Assembly (NCBI RefSeq): GCF_009789675.1
Contig: NZ_CP046913.1
Coordinates: 124,001-188,000 of the forward strand
Source: Paraburkholderia acidisoli
GTDB lineage: Bacteria > Pseudomonadota > Gammaproteobacteria > Burkholderiales > Burkholderiaceae
DNA length: 64,000 bases
Direction: 5' to 3'
Both the position numbers and the translations under genes were made by a program. The notes under the pieces were generated by a model. It made no database searches and was not told the origin of the DNA. It saw only the letters and a list, made by a program, of their open reading frames with translations. Numbering within the stretch: the stretch's first letter is position 1; every line of letters starts with the position of its first letter. Of the stretch, positions 44,280 to 53,322 are shown piece by piece.

Positions 44280-44591
44280 CGCCTGCGCGTTCGCGCTCGC
44301 GAGCGTGAGAGGGAAAAAGGAAAAAGGCCCGGACCGAAGTCCGGGCAAAGCCGCCGGATTGCCGGCGGCGGAGGTTTCCTGAGGCGAGCGCCAAAGCGCC
44401 GCATGAACTGCTGGCACCCCGTGCGGACCGGCCGCGGCGATGGCGCGGCAAAGGGGAAAGCGCGGCGGGCCCGCACCCGGAAACAGGGAGCGGGCCCGCG
44501 AGGCGGCGAGCGCGAATCGGCTAAGTCGTGAGCGCGCGAGGCGTGCGCTCAACGCGTTCGGGCGACGATCCGGCGCGCCGCGAAAACTGGC
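44280..44591. other. 312-bp spacer: 3' region of the DUF4148 gene
   Basis: No gene. Contains two stable hairpins on the minus strand: GCCGCCGG/CCGGCGGC (44350-44369) and the UUCG-capped terminator at 44312-44346. The second implies a 3' untranslated tail of about 250 nt on the DUF4148 mRNA. Confidence 0.6.
44312..44346 (-). terminator. Terminator with UUCG tetraloop downstream of the DUF4148 gene
   Basis: Minus strand GCCCGGAC-ttcg-GTCCGGGC followed by CTTTTTCCTTTTTCCC. The C(UUCG)G tetraloop is unusually stable. Confidence 0.85.
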
Positions 44592-44900
44592 TTAGTTGCC
44601 GAAGTAGACCGGCTTGACGTTCGGCTGGGGGCTACCGGCTTGCGAGCTGCCGTTCGTCGACGCGCCGTAGGCCGTGGCTTGCGCCGCGCCGTTCTGCTGG
44701 TTCACGCGCGCTTCGGCGGCTTGCAGGTCTTCCGGGTAGTAGGGGCTCGACACGCCCGGACGATAGCCGGCCTGTTCGAGCTGCGCGAGTTCGGCGCGAA
44801 CTTGCGCGCGGGTGACGGGCGCCTGGCTGGCCTGGGCGAACGAAAGCGCCGGAGCGGCGAGGACAGTGGCGGCGAGCGCGGCAGCGATCAGATTCTTCAT
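44592..44900 (-). CDS. DUF4148 periplasmic protein
   Basis: 102 aa. Signal peptide MKNLIAAALAATVLAAPALSFA, then the DUF4148 core TRAQVRAELAQLEQAGYRP and a YYPEDLQAAEARV helix, ending in a Gly/Ser-rich tail. Burkholderia genomes carry many paralogues, strongly expressed and of unknown function. Divergent from the bufferin operon, with a 273-bp shared upstream region. Confidence 0.88.
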   Translation of the reverse strand: MKNLIAAALAATVLAAPALSFAQASQAPVTRAQVRAELAQLEQAGYRPGVSSPYYPEDLQAAEARVNQQNGAAQATAYGASTNGSSQAGSPQPNVKPVYFGN

Positions 44901-44993
44901 GGTAACAACCTCCGAAAATTATGTATTCGATTCGTAACAATCGCGTTGTTTGAACCGTTGATGACACTTTATTGCGGCGCACATCAAAGATAA

Positions 44994-45005
44994 ATATCGC
45001 GATAT
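44994..45005. promoter_or_regulatory. 12-bp palindrome ATATCGCGATAT between divergent genes
   Basis: Perfect palindrome in an AT-rich patch, 94 bp from the DUF4148 start and 169 bp from the bufferin start. Possible operator; regulator unknown. Confidence 0.35.
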
Positions 45006-45173
45006 AGCAAACATCGTTACGTGAATGGAAATAATCGGCGGGGCCGGACGCCGGGCTGGGCGCGGGGCTGGACGATACGCGAACGAAATCGTCCGGGCGC
45101 GGCGTCAGGCAAAATAGCCGGATCGCGCAAGCGCGCCTTTCATCGACCACTCAAGTCCACGAGGAGAACTGCC

Positions 45174-45428
45174 ATGAAGAACCGTCTCGGCCGCCAGGCA
45201 CTGATCGCCGCCGCGCTCGCGGGGCTTTCGACCGCCGGCGCCACCGTCGCGCACGCCGACGACACCGTGAATTGCTACGGCGTAGCCAAGGCCGGCCACA
45301 ACGACTGCGCGAGCAAGACCGGCGTGCACGACTGCGCGGGCCAGGCCAAGGTCGATCACGACAAGGGCGACTTCAAGACCATGCCGAAGGGCAACTGCCT
45401 CAAGCTCGGCGGCTCGCCGGAAAAGTGA
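45174..45428 (+). CDS. bufA: Bufferin precursor (DUF2282, BufA1 type)
   Basis: 84 aa. Signal peptide ending VAHA (cleavage near 28/29) and a mature part with four Cys at 34, 45, 54 and 75 in the arrangement [25 protein letters not shown]. This is the DUF2282 family, now known as bufferins: ribosomally made, post-translationally modified periplasmic peptides that bind copper or other metals after an MNIO enzyme converts Cys residues to thiooxazole. GAGGAG lies 7 nt upstream of the ATG. Followed 10 nt later by the DUF692 gene. Confidence 0.9.
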   Translation: MKNRLGRQALIAAALAGLSTAGATVAHADDTVNCYGVAKAGHNDCASKTGVHDCAGQAKVDHDKGDFKTMPKGNCLKLGGSPEK

Positions 45429-45438
45429 GCGCGCCGGC

Positions 45439-46392
45439 ATGACGGTATCGAGCGGTGCGGCGCCCCGTTGCGACGCCCCGGCGCAAGCGCCGGCGGGCGT
45501 GGGCGTCGGCTTGCGTCATGCGCATTACGGGGCGTTCATGGCGCCGCCCGCCGCCGCGCCCATCGCCGGCGCCATCGACTGGGTCGAGGTACACAGCGAG
45601 AACTATTTCGGCGATGGCGGTTACGACCTGCACGTGCTCGAGCACGTGCGCCGCGATCTGCCGGTGAGCCTGCATGGCGTGGGCCTCGGGCTCGGCTCGG
45701 CGGCGCCGCTCGACACGGCGCATCTCGCGAAGCTCGCGCGGCTCGTGGAGCGCATCGAGCCCGCCGTGGTGTCCGAGCACCTGTGCTGGGGCCGCGGCAC
45801 GGCGGGCGCCTTGCACGATCTCCTGCCGATGCCGCTCACCCAGGCCGCGCTCGATCATCTGAGTGCGCGCGTCGCGCAGATGCAGGACGCGCTGCGCCGC
45901 AACGTGCTGATCGAAAATGTTTCGGCCTACGTACGATTTCGCGACGACGCCATGAGCGAAGCCGAATTTCTCGCGGCGCTCGCGCAGCGCACGGGTTGCG
46001 GCGTGCTGCTCGACGTGAACAATCTGTACGTGAATCAATGCAATCACGGTGAAGACGCGCTGGCGGCCATGGCCGCGCTGCCGCCGCAGGCGATCGGCGA
46101 AATTCATCTGGCGGGGCATCGCGTGACGCCGGACGCCGTGATCGACGATCACGGCTCGCGCGTCGCGCCGGAAGTCTGGGCGCTCTACGAAGCGGCGCTC
46201 GCCCGCTTCGGCGCGGTGCCCACGCTGATCGAATGGGACACCGGTCTGCCCGCGTTCGACGTGCTGCTCGACGAGGCGCAGTGCGCCCGCGCGCGCCTGG
46301 CGCGTCACGAGCAAGAGCACGTGCGCGAGCGCCGTGTCCTTCCCAGGCGCGAGCGCCCGGTTCGCCCTGGGCGAGAGGACGCGCACCCATGA
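45439..46392 (+). CDS. bufB: MNIO-family enzyme (DUF692, BufB)
   Basis: 317 aa. TIM-barrel multinuclear non-haem iron oxidative enzyme. Visible family blocks: [73 protein letters not shown] and LIEWDTGLP, supplying the His/Asp/Glu iron ligands. It modifies the cysteines of the neighbouring bufferin before export. The C-terminal ~30 residues are Arg-rich and extra. It overlaps the DUF2063 partner by ATGA. Confidence 0.92.
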   Translation: MTVSSGAAPRCDAPAQAPAGVGVGLRHAHYGAFMAPPAAAPIAGAIDWVEVHSENYFGDGGYDLHVLEHVRRDLPVSLHGVGLGLGSAAPLDTAHLAKLARLVERIEPAVVSEHLCWGRGTAGALHDLLPMPLTQAALDHLSARVAQMQDALRRNVLIENVSAYVRFRDDAMSEAEFLAALAQRTGCGVLLDVNNLYVNQCNHGEDALAAMAALPPQAIGEIHLAGHRVTPDAVIDDHGSRVAPEVWALYEAALARFGAVPTLIEWDTGLPAFDVLLDEAQCARARLARHEQEHVRERRVLPRRERPVRPGREDAHP

Positions 46393-47171
46393 GCGCCGCG
46401 CGCGACTCGCTCGCGCAAGCGCAGCACGCGTTCGCCGCCGCGCTGGACGACGCCGCCGCCGACGCCGCGCTCGCCCCCACCTTGCTTCCCGCCGACCCGG
46501 CCTTGCTGCACGCGCGGCTGGGCCTGTATCGCGGCAACGTGCGCGCGGCGCGCCGGCATGCGCTCGCGAGCGCGTATCCCGTGCTCGCCGCGCTCACCGG
46601 CGACGCGTATTTCGACGCGCTCGCGCTCGCCTATGCGCGCGCGCATCCGCCGCAAGACGCCGATCTCACGGGCTTCGGCGCCTCGCTGGCGGCATTCGTC
46701 GCGCACTATGAAAGCGAGCCGCGTTATGCGTATTTCGCCGATGTCGCGCGGCTCGAGTGGGCGCTGCACGTGGCCGCGTATGCGGCGAACGTCACGCCCT
46801 GGAGCGCGGCGCACTGGCAAACGGTGGACGCGGGGCGTCTCGCGCAGGCGCGGCTCCGGGTGCATCCCGCGTGCGCCGCGCTCGCGTTGCGCGCGGACGC
46901 GCCCGCGATCTGGCGCGCGCACCAGCCGGGCGGCGCGTGGCCCGAGCGGATCGACACGCCCGCGTGGACGCTGGTGGTGCGGCCGCAATGGCGCCCGGCC
47001 TTGCTCACGCACACGCCGGCCGCGCATGCCGCGTTCATCGCGTTGAGCGCGGGCACCTCGCTCGACGAAGCGCTCGCGCTGGCGTTCGATGTCGATGCCG
47101 CGTTCGACTTCGGCGGCACCTGGCGCGCGTGGATCGAGGCGGGCGCGATCGTCGACATGAGCGAGACATGA
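46389..47171 (+). CDS. bufC: DUF2063 partner protein of the MNIO enzyme (BufC)
   Basis: 260 aa. N-terminal DUF2063 (putative DNA-binding fold by name): [33 protein letters not shown] and [16 protein letters not shown]. In known systems this partner delivers the precursor peptide to the DUF692 enzyme. The C-terminal half resembles the RRE-like region of such partners. ATGA overlap indicates equal synthesis with the enzyme. No DoxX-type fourth gene follows. Confidence 0.88.
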   Translation: MSAARDSLAQAQHAFAAALDDAAADAALAPTLLPADPALLHARLGLYRGNVRAARRHALASAYPVLAALTGDAYFDALALAYARAHPPQDADLTGFGASLAAFVAHYESEPRYAYFADVARLEWALHVAAYAANVTPWSAAHWQTVDAGRLAQARLRVHPACAALALRADAPAIWRAHQPGGAWPERIDTPAWTLVVRPQWRPALLTHTPAAHAAFIALSAGTSLDEALALAFDVDAAFDFGGTWRAWIEAGAIVDMSET

Positions 47172-47510
47172 GCGAAATCCGGCGACGATAGCGCGGTGAT
47201 AACGCGGTGATAACGCGATCGGCATAACGCAAGGAATCCCAACTAATCGCGTGAATCGCTCACGCGGTCCTCACGCAATCCGCGAGAAAATCCCGCGCAA
47301 GCTCGACGCTCAATCCGGCACTTTGTTCGGAGGAATCGCGCGTAAAACCGCGTGCGCATGCCGCGCGGCCAACCGGAATTGTCCCCATGGCGCGCGGGCG
47401 CGCCGCATGCGACGATGCAGGCCTGCACGCGGCGTGTGCCTTCGATCGCCGGTCCTCAGGCCGGCAGATCGACAGCGCCGCCGCGCGATGCCAGTCGAGA
47501 CCGACGCATC
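47172..47510. other. 339-bp spacer
   Basis: No gene. An 11-bp direct repeat GCGGTGATAAC occurs twice in tandem (about 47192-47213) with a further partial copy. No clear terminator for the bufferin operon was found. Confidence 0.4.
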
Positions 47511-49043
47511 ATGATGACCCGCCGCCCCCATGCCGTGCTCGCGATCGGCATTGCGCTCGCCGCAGTGCTGACGCTGGTCGCCGCGTGGGTCATGGCGCAG
47601 ATGCGGCACGACGCGCTCGCGAGCGCGCGCGCCTCCGCCTACAACATGGCGCTGCTGTTCGAGCGCGACACGGCGCGCAATTTCGACGTCTACGCGCTCT
47701 CGCTGCAAGCCGTGGTCGACGCGCTCGCCGACCCGCGTCTCGCGAGCCTCGCGCCCGACATTCGCCAGCGCGTGCTGTTCGACCGCGCGGCATCGGCGAA
47801 CCATCTCGGTGCGATTCTCGTGACCGACGCGGCGGGCAACGTCACCTTCGACTCTCATGCCGTCAGGCCGCGCCAGATGAATCTCGCCAACCGCGACTTC
47901 TTCGCCGTGCAGCGCGAGACGCCCACTACCGGCCTGTATGTGAGTCGTCCGTTCATTCCGCGCGACGAGCCCGGGCAAGCGACCATCGGGCTGAGCCGCC
48001 GTCTCTCGAATCCCGACGGCTCGTTCGCGGGCATCGTGGTCGGCACCATGCGGCTCGACTATTTCCGGCAGCTGTTCAGCGGCGTCGATATCGGCACGAA
48101 CGGCGCCATCGCGCTCACGCTGCTCGACGGCACCGTGCTCATGCGCCGTCCTTACGATCCCGCGCTGATCGGCCAGAAGCCCGATTATTCGGCAATTTTC
48201 CAGCGTGCGGCGCAAAACGCGGCGAGCGGTTTCTTTGCCTCGGCGCCCGTCGACGGCGTGCGGCGCTGGTTCGCGCTGCGTCGCGTCGAGGGCTTTCCGC
48301 TCGTGTTCGGCGTGGCGATCGCGGCCGAGGATATCTACCGCGAATGGCGCGTGCGCGCGTGGATCATCGGCACGCTCACGGCGTTGCTCGACGCCTCGCT
48401 GATCGCGCTCGCCGCGATGTTCACGCGCCAGTTGCGGCGGCGTGTGGTGGTGGAAGAAGAGTTGCGCGCGCAGGCCGGCACCGACGCGCTCACGTCGCTC
48501 GCGAACCGGCGCGCCTTCGAGGCGCGCGCCCTGCACGAATGGCAGCGTGCGCGCCGTGCGGGCGGCGGGTTGTCGCTGGCGCTGCTCGACGTGGACCGCT
48601 TCAAGCGCTTCAACGACCGCTACGGCCATCTCGCCGGCGACGACGCGCTCGCGGCCGTCGCGCACGCGATCGACGCGCACGGGCGGCGCAACGCCGGCGG
48701 AGTCGGCAACTTCGCGGCGCGCTACGGCGGCGAGGAGTTCGTGCTGCTGTTGCCGGAGCTGCCGCCCGCCGCCGCGCTCGCGCTCGCCGAGACCGTGCGC
48801 GCGGCCGTGGAAGCGCTCGGCGTGCCGCATGGCGATAGTCCGTCTGGCGTATTGACGGTGAGCGTGGGCGTGGCGTGCACGGCGCAGGGCGCGTTCGCGG
48901 ACTGGCGCGCGCTGGTGGACGCCGCCGACGCCGCGCTCTATGCGGCGAAGCGCGCGGGCCGCAACCGCGTGGCGGCATGGCAACCGACGCTCGCCGCCGA
49001 GGCGCGCGGCGAGGCCGTCGAACGGGAAGCACGCCGACGCTGA
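47511..49043 (+). CDS. Membrane diguanylate cyclase with periplasmic CACHE-like sensor
   Basis: 510 aa. TM1 at about 8-28, a periplasmic dCACHE-type sensor (30-280; LVTDAAGNVTFDS, NRDFFAVQRE, YVSRPFIP, RRLSNPDGSFAGIV), TM2 near 283-303 and a GGDEF domain with active-site GGEEF at 406-410. It should make cyclic di-GMP from two GTP. The inhibitory I-site RxxD before the active site is not present. ATG at 47511 or 47514. The tail after 490 is Arg-rich. Ligand unknown. Confidence 0.9.
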   Translation: MMTRRPHAVLAIGIALAAVLTLVAAWVMAQMRHDALASARASAYNMALLFERDTARNFDVYALSLQAVVDALADPRLASLAPDIRQRVLFDRAASANHLGAILVTDAAGNVTFDSHAVRPRQMNLANRDFFAVQRETPTTGLYVSRPFIPRDEPGQATIGLSRRLSNPDGSFAGIVVGTMRLDYFRQLFSGVDIGTNGAIALTLLDGTVLMRRPYDPALIGQKPDYSAIFQRAAQNAASGFFASAPVDGVRRWFALRRVEGFPLVFGVAIAAEDIYREWRVRAWIIGTLTALLDASLIALAAMFTRQLRRRVVVEEELRAQAGTDALTSLANRRAFEARALHEWQRARRAGGGLSLALLDVDRFKRFNDRYGHLAGDDALAAVAHAIDAHGRRNAGGVGNFAARYGGEEFVLLLPELPPAAALALAETVRAAVEALGVPHGDSPSGVLTVSVGVACTAQGAFADWRALVDAADAALYAAKRAGRNRVAAWQPTLAAEARGEAVEREARRR

Positions 49044-49052
49044 TCGTCAAAT

Positions 49053-49093
49053 TTTACCCGGGTATATTGCATTCTTTAATTTACCCGGATAAA
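49053..49093. promoter_or_regulatory. Two palindromic operators upstream of the DUF2239 gene
   Basis: TTTACCCGGGTATA (49053-49066) and TTTACCCGGATAAA (49080-49093), both near-palindromes of TTTA-YCCGGR-TAAA, start-to-start 27 bp. They lie 37 bp before the ATG, overlapping where a promoter would sit. Confidence 0.6.
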
Positions 49094-49129
49094 ATTCGGC
49101 GCATCTTTGGCACTCGGCGAGGCAACACC

Positions 49130-49765
49130 ATGAACCCCATTCAACGCGATGCCGCGACTTGCACCGCCTTCGCGGGCACGCAGCGGATCGCGCGCGGCGC
49201 GCCGCCGGCCGTGGCGCTCGCGGTCAAGGCCCATCTCGAGCGTGGCGAAGACGCCGCGATCCTCGTCTTCGACGACCGCGACGCGCGCCCGCTCGAGTTC
49301 GACCTGCGCGGCACGGCAAGCGAGATCGCCGCGCGCCATGCCGTGGAGGCGGCGGCCGGGCCCCGCGCGGGAGATGACGCCACGGCGGCCGCCACGGCGC
49401 ACGAACCCGAAGACGGCGCGCCGCGTGGCCGCGGCCGTCCGAAACTCGGTGTGGTGGCGCGCGAGGTCACGCTGCTGCCGCGGCACTGGGAATGGCTCGC
49501 GGCGCAGCCGGGCGGCGCCTCGGTGGTGTTGCGGCGGCTGGTGGACGGCGCGCGTCACGCGAGCGAGGCGAAGGACCGCAGGCGTCACGCGCAGGAAGCG
49601 GCGCACCGTTTCATGACGGCGCTGGCGGGCAATCTGCCCAGTTACGAGGACGCGCTGCGCGCCCTTTACGCGGGTGAGCGCACGCGCTTCGAGACGGCGC
49701 TCGCGGGCTGGCCGGACGACGTGCGCGATTACGCGGGCGCGCTGGCGGCGGGCGCGTTCGACTGA
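49130..49765 (+). CDS. DUF2239 family protein
   Basis: 211 aa, cytoplasmic. CTAFAGTQRIARG near the start, ILVFDDRDARPLEFDLRGT, then a Gly/Pro/Arg linker (GRGRPKLGVVAREVTLLPRH) resembling an AT-hook followed by HWEWLAAQPGGASVVLRRLV, as in DUF2239 and the related YjhX/DUF2274-like proteins. The GRGRPK and RRLVD helix suggest DNA or RNA contact. It sits behind a pair of palindromes and may be controlled by them. Function not known. Confidence 0.8.
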   Translation: MNPIQRDAATCTAFAGTQRIARGAPPAVALAVKAHLERGEDAAILVFDDRDARPLEFDLRGTASEIAARHAVEAAAGPRAGDDATAAATAHEPEDGAPRGRGRPKLGVVAREVTLLPRHWEWLAAQPGGASVVLRRLVDGARHASEAKDRRRHAQEAAHRFMTALAGNLPSYEDALRALYAGERTRFETALAGWPDDVRDYAGALAAGAFD

Positions 49766-50236
49766 GCGCCGAGAAAGCGACGCCGGCGAAGCAAGCGGAA
49801 AACAAAAGACAAAACGAAAAAGCGCGGACGAAAAAGCGCGGACGAAAAAAAACCGCTCGAGCCGGAAAGCAGGAGCGGAGAAGTCGGAGAGTTTACAACT
49901 AACAACCTCTGCATGAACTGTCATGGGGTCACGCAGCAAAGAAAGTGTAGATTCCGCTCCCGCGGGCTGATATAGGACCAGTCTGAATCTGGGCGAGTTT
50001 GCCTAAATCAGCCCGACTTCGCCCGAAGCGGTGCGCGCTTTGTCCAGTGCGACGAAGCGCGGCTGGCAAGCCCGCAACAGCGGCCACGCGCGCGCCCACG
50101 CGCTGCTTGCCACGCCGATTCCGGCTCCGTACACTCGCGCCTGATTTCCCTTTTCGGCCGCCGCCGCCGCGCAGTTTTCCTGCTCGCGGGCCCACGTGCG
50201 CCTATAAACAGAACCATATCCCGCCGGAGGAACCCG
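49766..50236. other. 471-bp spacer with a possible structured leader
   Basis: No gene. GAAAAAGCGCGGAC occurs twice in tandem (49818-49845). Further on, CGGGCTGAT (49963-49971) pairs with ATCAGCCCG (50007-50015), enclosing two small hairpins (see findings). The permease start follows 221 bp later with a GGAGGAA ribosome site. Confidence 0.5.
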
Positions 50237-51541
50237 ATGTCCGACTCCTACTTCCCGCGCTGGCGTGCACAGACAGGCGCCGTCAAAAGCGTCGTCGCGC
50301 CCGACGAACGGCTCGCGTGGCCCCAGATGTTCGCGATGGGCGTGCAGCACGTCGTCGCCATGTTCGGCTCCACCGTGCTCGCGCCGCTGCTCATGGGCTT
50401 CGATCCGAACCTCTGCATCTTCATGTCGGGTATCGGCACCTTGCTGTTCTTTTTCGTCGTGGGCGGGCGCGTGCCGAGCTATCTGGGCTCGAGCTTCTCG
50501 TTCATCGGCCTCGTGATCGCGGTCACGGGCTACGCGGGCCACGGCCCGAACCTGAACATTCCGGTCGCGCTCGGCGGCATCATCGCGTGCGGCGTGGTCT
50601 ATGCGCTGATCGGCCTGGTCGTCTCGGCGGTGGGCACGAAGTGGATCGAAACGCTCATGCCGCCGGTCGTGACCGGCGCGATCGTCTGCGTGATCGGCCT
50701 GAATCTCGCGCCGATCGCCGTGAAAGGCGTGAGCGGCTCGCAGTTCGACTCGTGGATGGCGATCGTCACCGTGCTGTGCGTGGGCGGCGTGGCCGTGTTC
50801 ACGCGCGGCATGCTGCAGCGCCTGCTGATTCTCGTTGGCCTCATCATCGCCTACGTGATCTATGCGATCGTCACCAACGGCATGGGCCTCGGCAAGCCGA
50901 TCGACTTTTCGGTCGTCGCGAACGCCGCGTGGTTCGGCCTGCCGAAGTTCAGCGCGCCGGTGTTCGATCCGCACGCGATGGCGCTGCTCGTGCCGATCGC
51001 CGTGATCCTCGTCGCCGAAAATCTCGGCCACATCAAGGCCGTTTCGGCGATGACGGGCTACAACCTCGACCGCTACATCGGCCGCGCGTTTCTCGGCGAC
51101 GGCATCGCGACCGTCGTCTCGGGCTTCGCGGGCGGCACGGGCGTGACGACCTATGCGGAAAACATCGGCGTGATGGCCGTCACCAAAATTTACTCGACGC
51201 TCGTGTTCGTGATCGCCGCCGTGATCGCGCTCGTGCTCGGCTTCTCGCCGAAGTTCGGCGCCGTGATCCAGACGATTCCGGGCCCGGTGCTGGGTGGCGT
51301 CTCGATCGTCGTGTTCGGGCTGATCGCGGTCACGGGCGCGCGTATCTGGGTCGTCAACAAGGTCGACTTCTCCGACAACCGCAACCTGATCGTCGCGGCC
51401 GTCACGCTCGTGCTGGGCGCGGGCGACTTCTCGCTCAAGCTCGGCGGCTTCGGTCTGGGCGGTATCGGCACGGCCACGTTCGGCGCGATCATCCTGTACG
51501 CGCTGCTGCGCAAGAAGCCCGCGCAGGAAGCGGCGGTGTGA
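50237..51541 (+). CDS. NCS2 family nucleobase (uracil/xanthine) permease
   Basis: 434 aa, about 14 helices. QHVVAMFGSTVLAPLLMGFDP, a gate region GSSFSFIG, VAENLGHIKAV (family substrate-site Glu in AENLGH) and GGTGVTTYAENIGVMAVTKIYS are UraA/RutG landmarks. It imports uracil, possibly with protons. GGAGGAACCCG precedes the ATG. The following terminator ends a monocistronic unit. Distinguishing uracil from xanthine needs assay, although AENLGH/TTYAENIG favour UraA-like. Confidence 0.9.
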   Translation: MSDSYFPRWRAQTGAVKSVVAPDERLAWPQMFAMGVQHVVAMFGSTVLAPLLMGFDPNLCIFMSGIGTLLFFFVVGGRVPSYLGSSFSFIGLVIAVTGYAGHGPNLNIPVALGGIIACGVVYALIGLVVSAVGTKWIETLMPPVVTGAIVCVIGLNLAPIAVKGVSGSQFDSWMAIVTVLCVGGVAVFTRGMLQRLLILVGLIIAYVIYAIVTNGMGLGKPIDFSVVANAAWFGLPKFSAPVFDPHAMALLVPIAVILVAENLGHIKAVSAMTGYNLDRYIGRAFLGDGIATVVSGFAGGTGVTTYAENIGVMAVTKIYSTLVFVIAAVIALVLGFSPKFGAVIQTIPGPVLGGVSIVVFGLIAVTGARIWVVNKVDFSDNRNLIVAAVTLVLGAGDFSLKLGGFGLGGIGTATFGAIILYALLRKKPAQEAAV

Positions 51542-51588
51542 GCGTCGATTAGAGGCCGATGCCGCGTCTGCGCGGCGCGAACGCCTTC

Positions 51589-51630
51589 ACGCGCGGCGAC
51601 GGTGGTCCGTCCCGCGCGTTTGCTTTTTTT
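51589..51630 (+). terminator. Terminator after the NCS2 permease
   Basis: ACGCGCGGCGACGG-tggt-CCGTCCCGCGCGT hairpin, then TTGCTTTTTTT. Confidence 0.75.
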
Positions 51631-51654
51631 CGGCGCTGAAGAACCGCGCGCCGT

Positions 51655-53322
51655 TCACGCGCGAGTGCGGCCGCGCGAGGTCATCGCGGTTTCGGCGAGA
51701 TCGACTTCGCGCATCAGCTTGGCGAGCGTTTCGTCGTTGATGCGCATGTGATTGCGCAGCGCGACCAGCGTGGCGCGTTCGGCGCGCATGCCCGCGAGGC
51801 GCATTTCGAGTTCGAGCGCTTCGGCGCGGCGCGCGTGGGCGCTGCGGTCGCGGTCGGCGTCGAGCGAGGCGAGGCGGCGGCGATAGCCGTCCATGACGCG
51901 CGCGGTGACGTCGGCGGCGTAGGCGGCTTCGGCTTCGTCGAGGTTTTCGGTGGCCTGTTCGTGCACGGCGTCGACGGCGCGAATCGCGGCCTGCGCCGCC
52001 TGCACGCGCGCGGCGCGCTCCTCGGCCGCGTGCGGTCCCTGGGCCGCGCGCCGCACGCCGCGCAACAGCAACGGCAAGCCCACGATCGCCACCAGCAGCG
52101 AAGCGAGGATCACGCCGGTCGCAATGAAAATGGCGCTGTCGCGGCCCGGCAGCGGCGCGCCGTTCGCGAGCGTCACGGGCAGCGAGAGCACGCCCGCGAG
52201 CGTGACCGCGCCGCGCACGCCGGCCACCGTTGTGATCGCGACCGTGCGCAACCCCGGCACGGCGTTCGTCACGCCGTGACGCGCCGCGCCGCGGCTCGCG
52301 ACCCAGCGCAGCAACCACACCCACGAAAAGCGCATGGCGTAGAGCGCCACGAGCACGGCCGCGATATAGCCGAGCAGGCGCAGCATCTGCACGTCGCTCG
52401 TGTGATGCGCGTCGAGCAGCGCTTTGCCGAGAATGCCCGGGAACTGCAGGCCGAGCAGCGTGAACACCATGCCGTTGAAGACGAATTCGATCATCGACCA
52501 CGTGCTCGAGGCGCGTACGCGCGTCGACACCGGGCCCGTGTGCGCGGTGCTCGTGTAGTTCATCATCATCCCGGCGGCCACGGCGGCCAGCACGCCCGAG
52601 ACGTCCAGATGCTCGGCGAAGAGGTACGCGGCGAACGGAATCAGCAGCGTGAGCACCACGCCGGGCGCGGGGTCGCCGTCTTCGGTCACGTTCAGGAAGC
52701 GCGCGGAAACGAAGCTGAACACCCAGCCGATCACCGCGCCCAGCGCGAGGCCGCCCGCCGCGATCAGGAAGAAGCTCAGCGTGGCCGCGCGCAGCGAAAA
52801 CACGCCGGTGAGCGCGGCCGCCACGGCGAACTTGAGCGCGACGAGGCCGGACGCGTCGTTCATCAGCGCTTCGCCTTCGAGGATGTGCATCAGCTGCGCG
52901 GGAATGCGGTCCTTGCCGGCGATGGCCGAGAGCGCCACGGCGTCGGTGGGCGAGAGCACGGCCGCGAGCGCGAAGGCGACTGGCAGCGAGATCTGCGGCA
53001 CGAGCCAGTGCGCGAAATAGCCGACGGCGACCACCGTGAGCAGCACGAGCCCGAGCGCGAGCATGAGGATCGCGCGGCGCTGCATGAAGAACTCGCGCTT
53101 GGGAATGCGCCAGCCGTCCGCGAACAGCAGCGGCGGAATGAACAGCGCCATGAAGATGTCGGGATCGAAGGTCACGTGCGGATTCACGCGCGGGAACGTG
53201 AGCAGCGCGCCGATGCCGATCTGCACGAGCGGCAGCGGCAGCTTCACGGGGATGACGCGCACCACGACGCCGGAGACGGCAACGGCGAGCAGCAGAATGA
53301 GAACGGTGAAAAGAATGGCCAT
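51655..53322 (-). CDS. CPA1-family Na+/H+ antiporter
   Basis: 555 aa. About 12 helices: LPLVQIGIGALLTFP, FIPPLLFADGWRIPK, LAAVLSPTDAVALSAIAG, EGEALMNDASGLVALKFAV (NDxxx ion-binding motif) and VTLAGVLSLPVTL. A cytosolic tail of ~130 residues is predicted helical (YRRRLASLDADRDRSAHARR). It exchanges Na+ (or K+) for H+ at the inner membrane. The start at 53322 lacks a clear ribosome site. The gene converges on the permease. Confidence 0.9.
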   Translation of the reverse strand: MAILFTVLILLLAVAVSGVVVRVIPVKLPLPLVQIGIGALLTFPRVNPHVTFDPDIFMALFIPPLLFADGWRIPKREFFMQRRAILMLALGLVLLTVVAVGYFAHWLVPQISLPVAFALAAVLSPTDAVALSAIAGKDRIPAQLMHILEGEALMNDASGLVALKFAVAAALTGVFSLRAATLSFFLIAAGGLALGAVIGWVFSFVSARFLNVTEDGDPAPGVVLTLLIPFAAYLFAEHLDVSGVLAAVAAGMMMNYTSTAHTGPVSTRVRASSTWSMIEFVFNGMVFTLLGLQFPGILGKALLDAHHTSDVQMLRLLGYIAAVLVALYAMRFSWVWLLRWVASRGAARHGVTNAVPGLRTVAITTVAGVRGAVTLAGVLSLPVTLANGAPLPGRDSAIFIATGVILASLLVAIVGLPLLLRGVRRAAQGPHAAEERAARVQAAQAAIRAVDAVHEQATENLDEAEAAYAADVTARVMDGYRRRLASLDADRDRSAHARRAEALELEMRLAGMRAERATLVALRNHMRINDETLAKLMREVDLAETAMTSRGRTRA

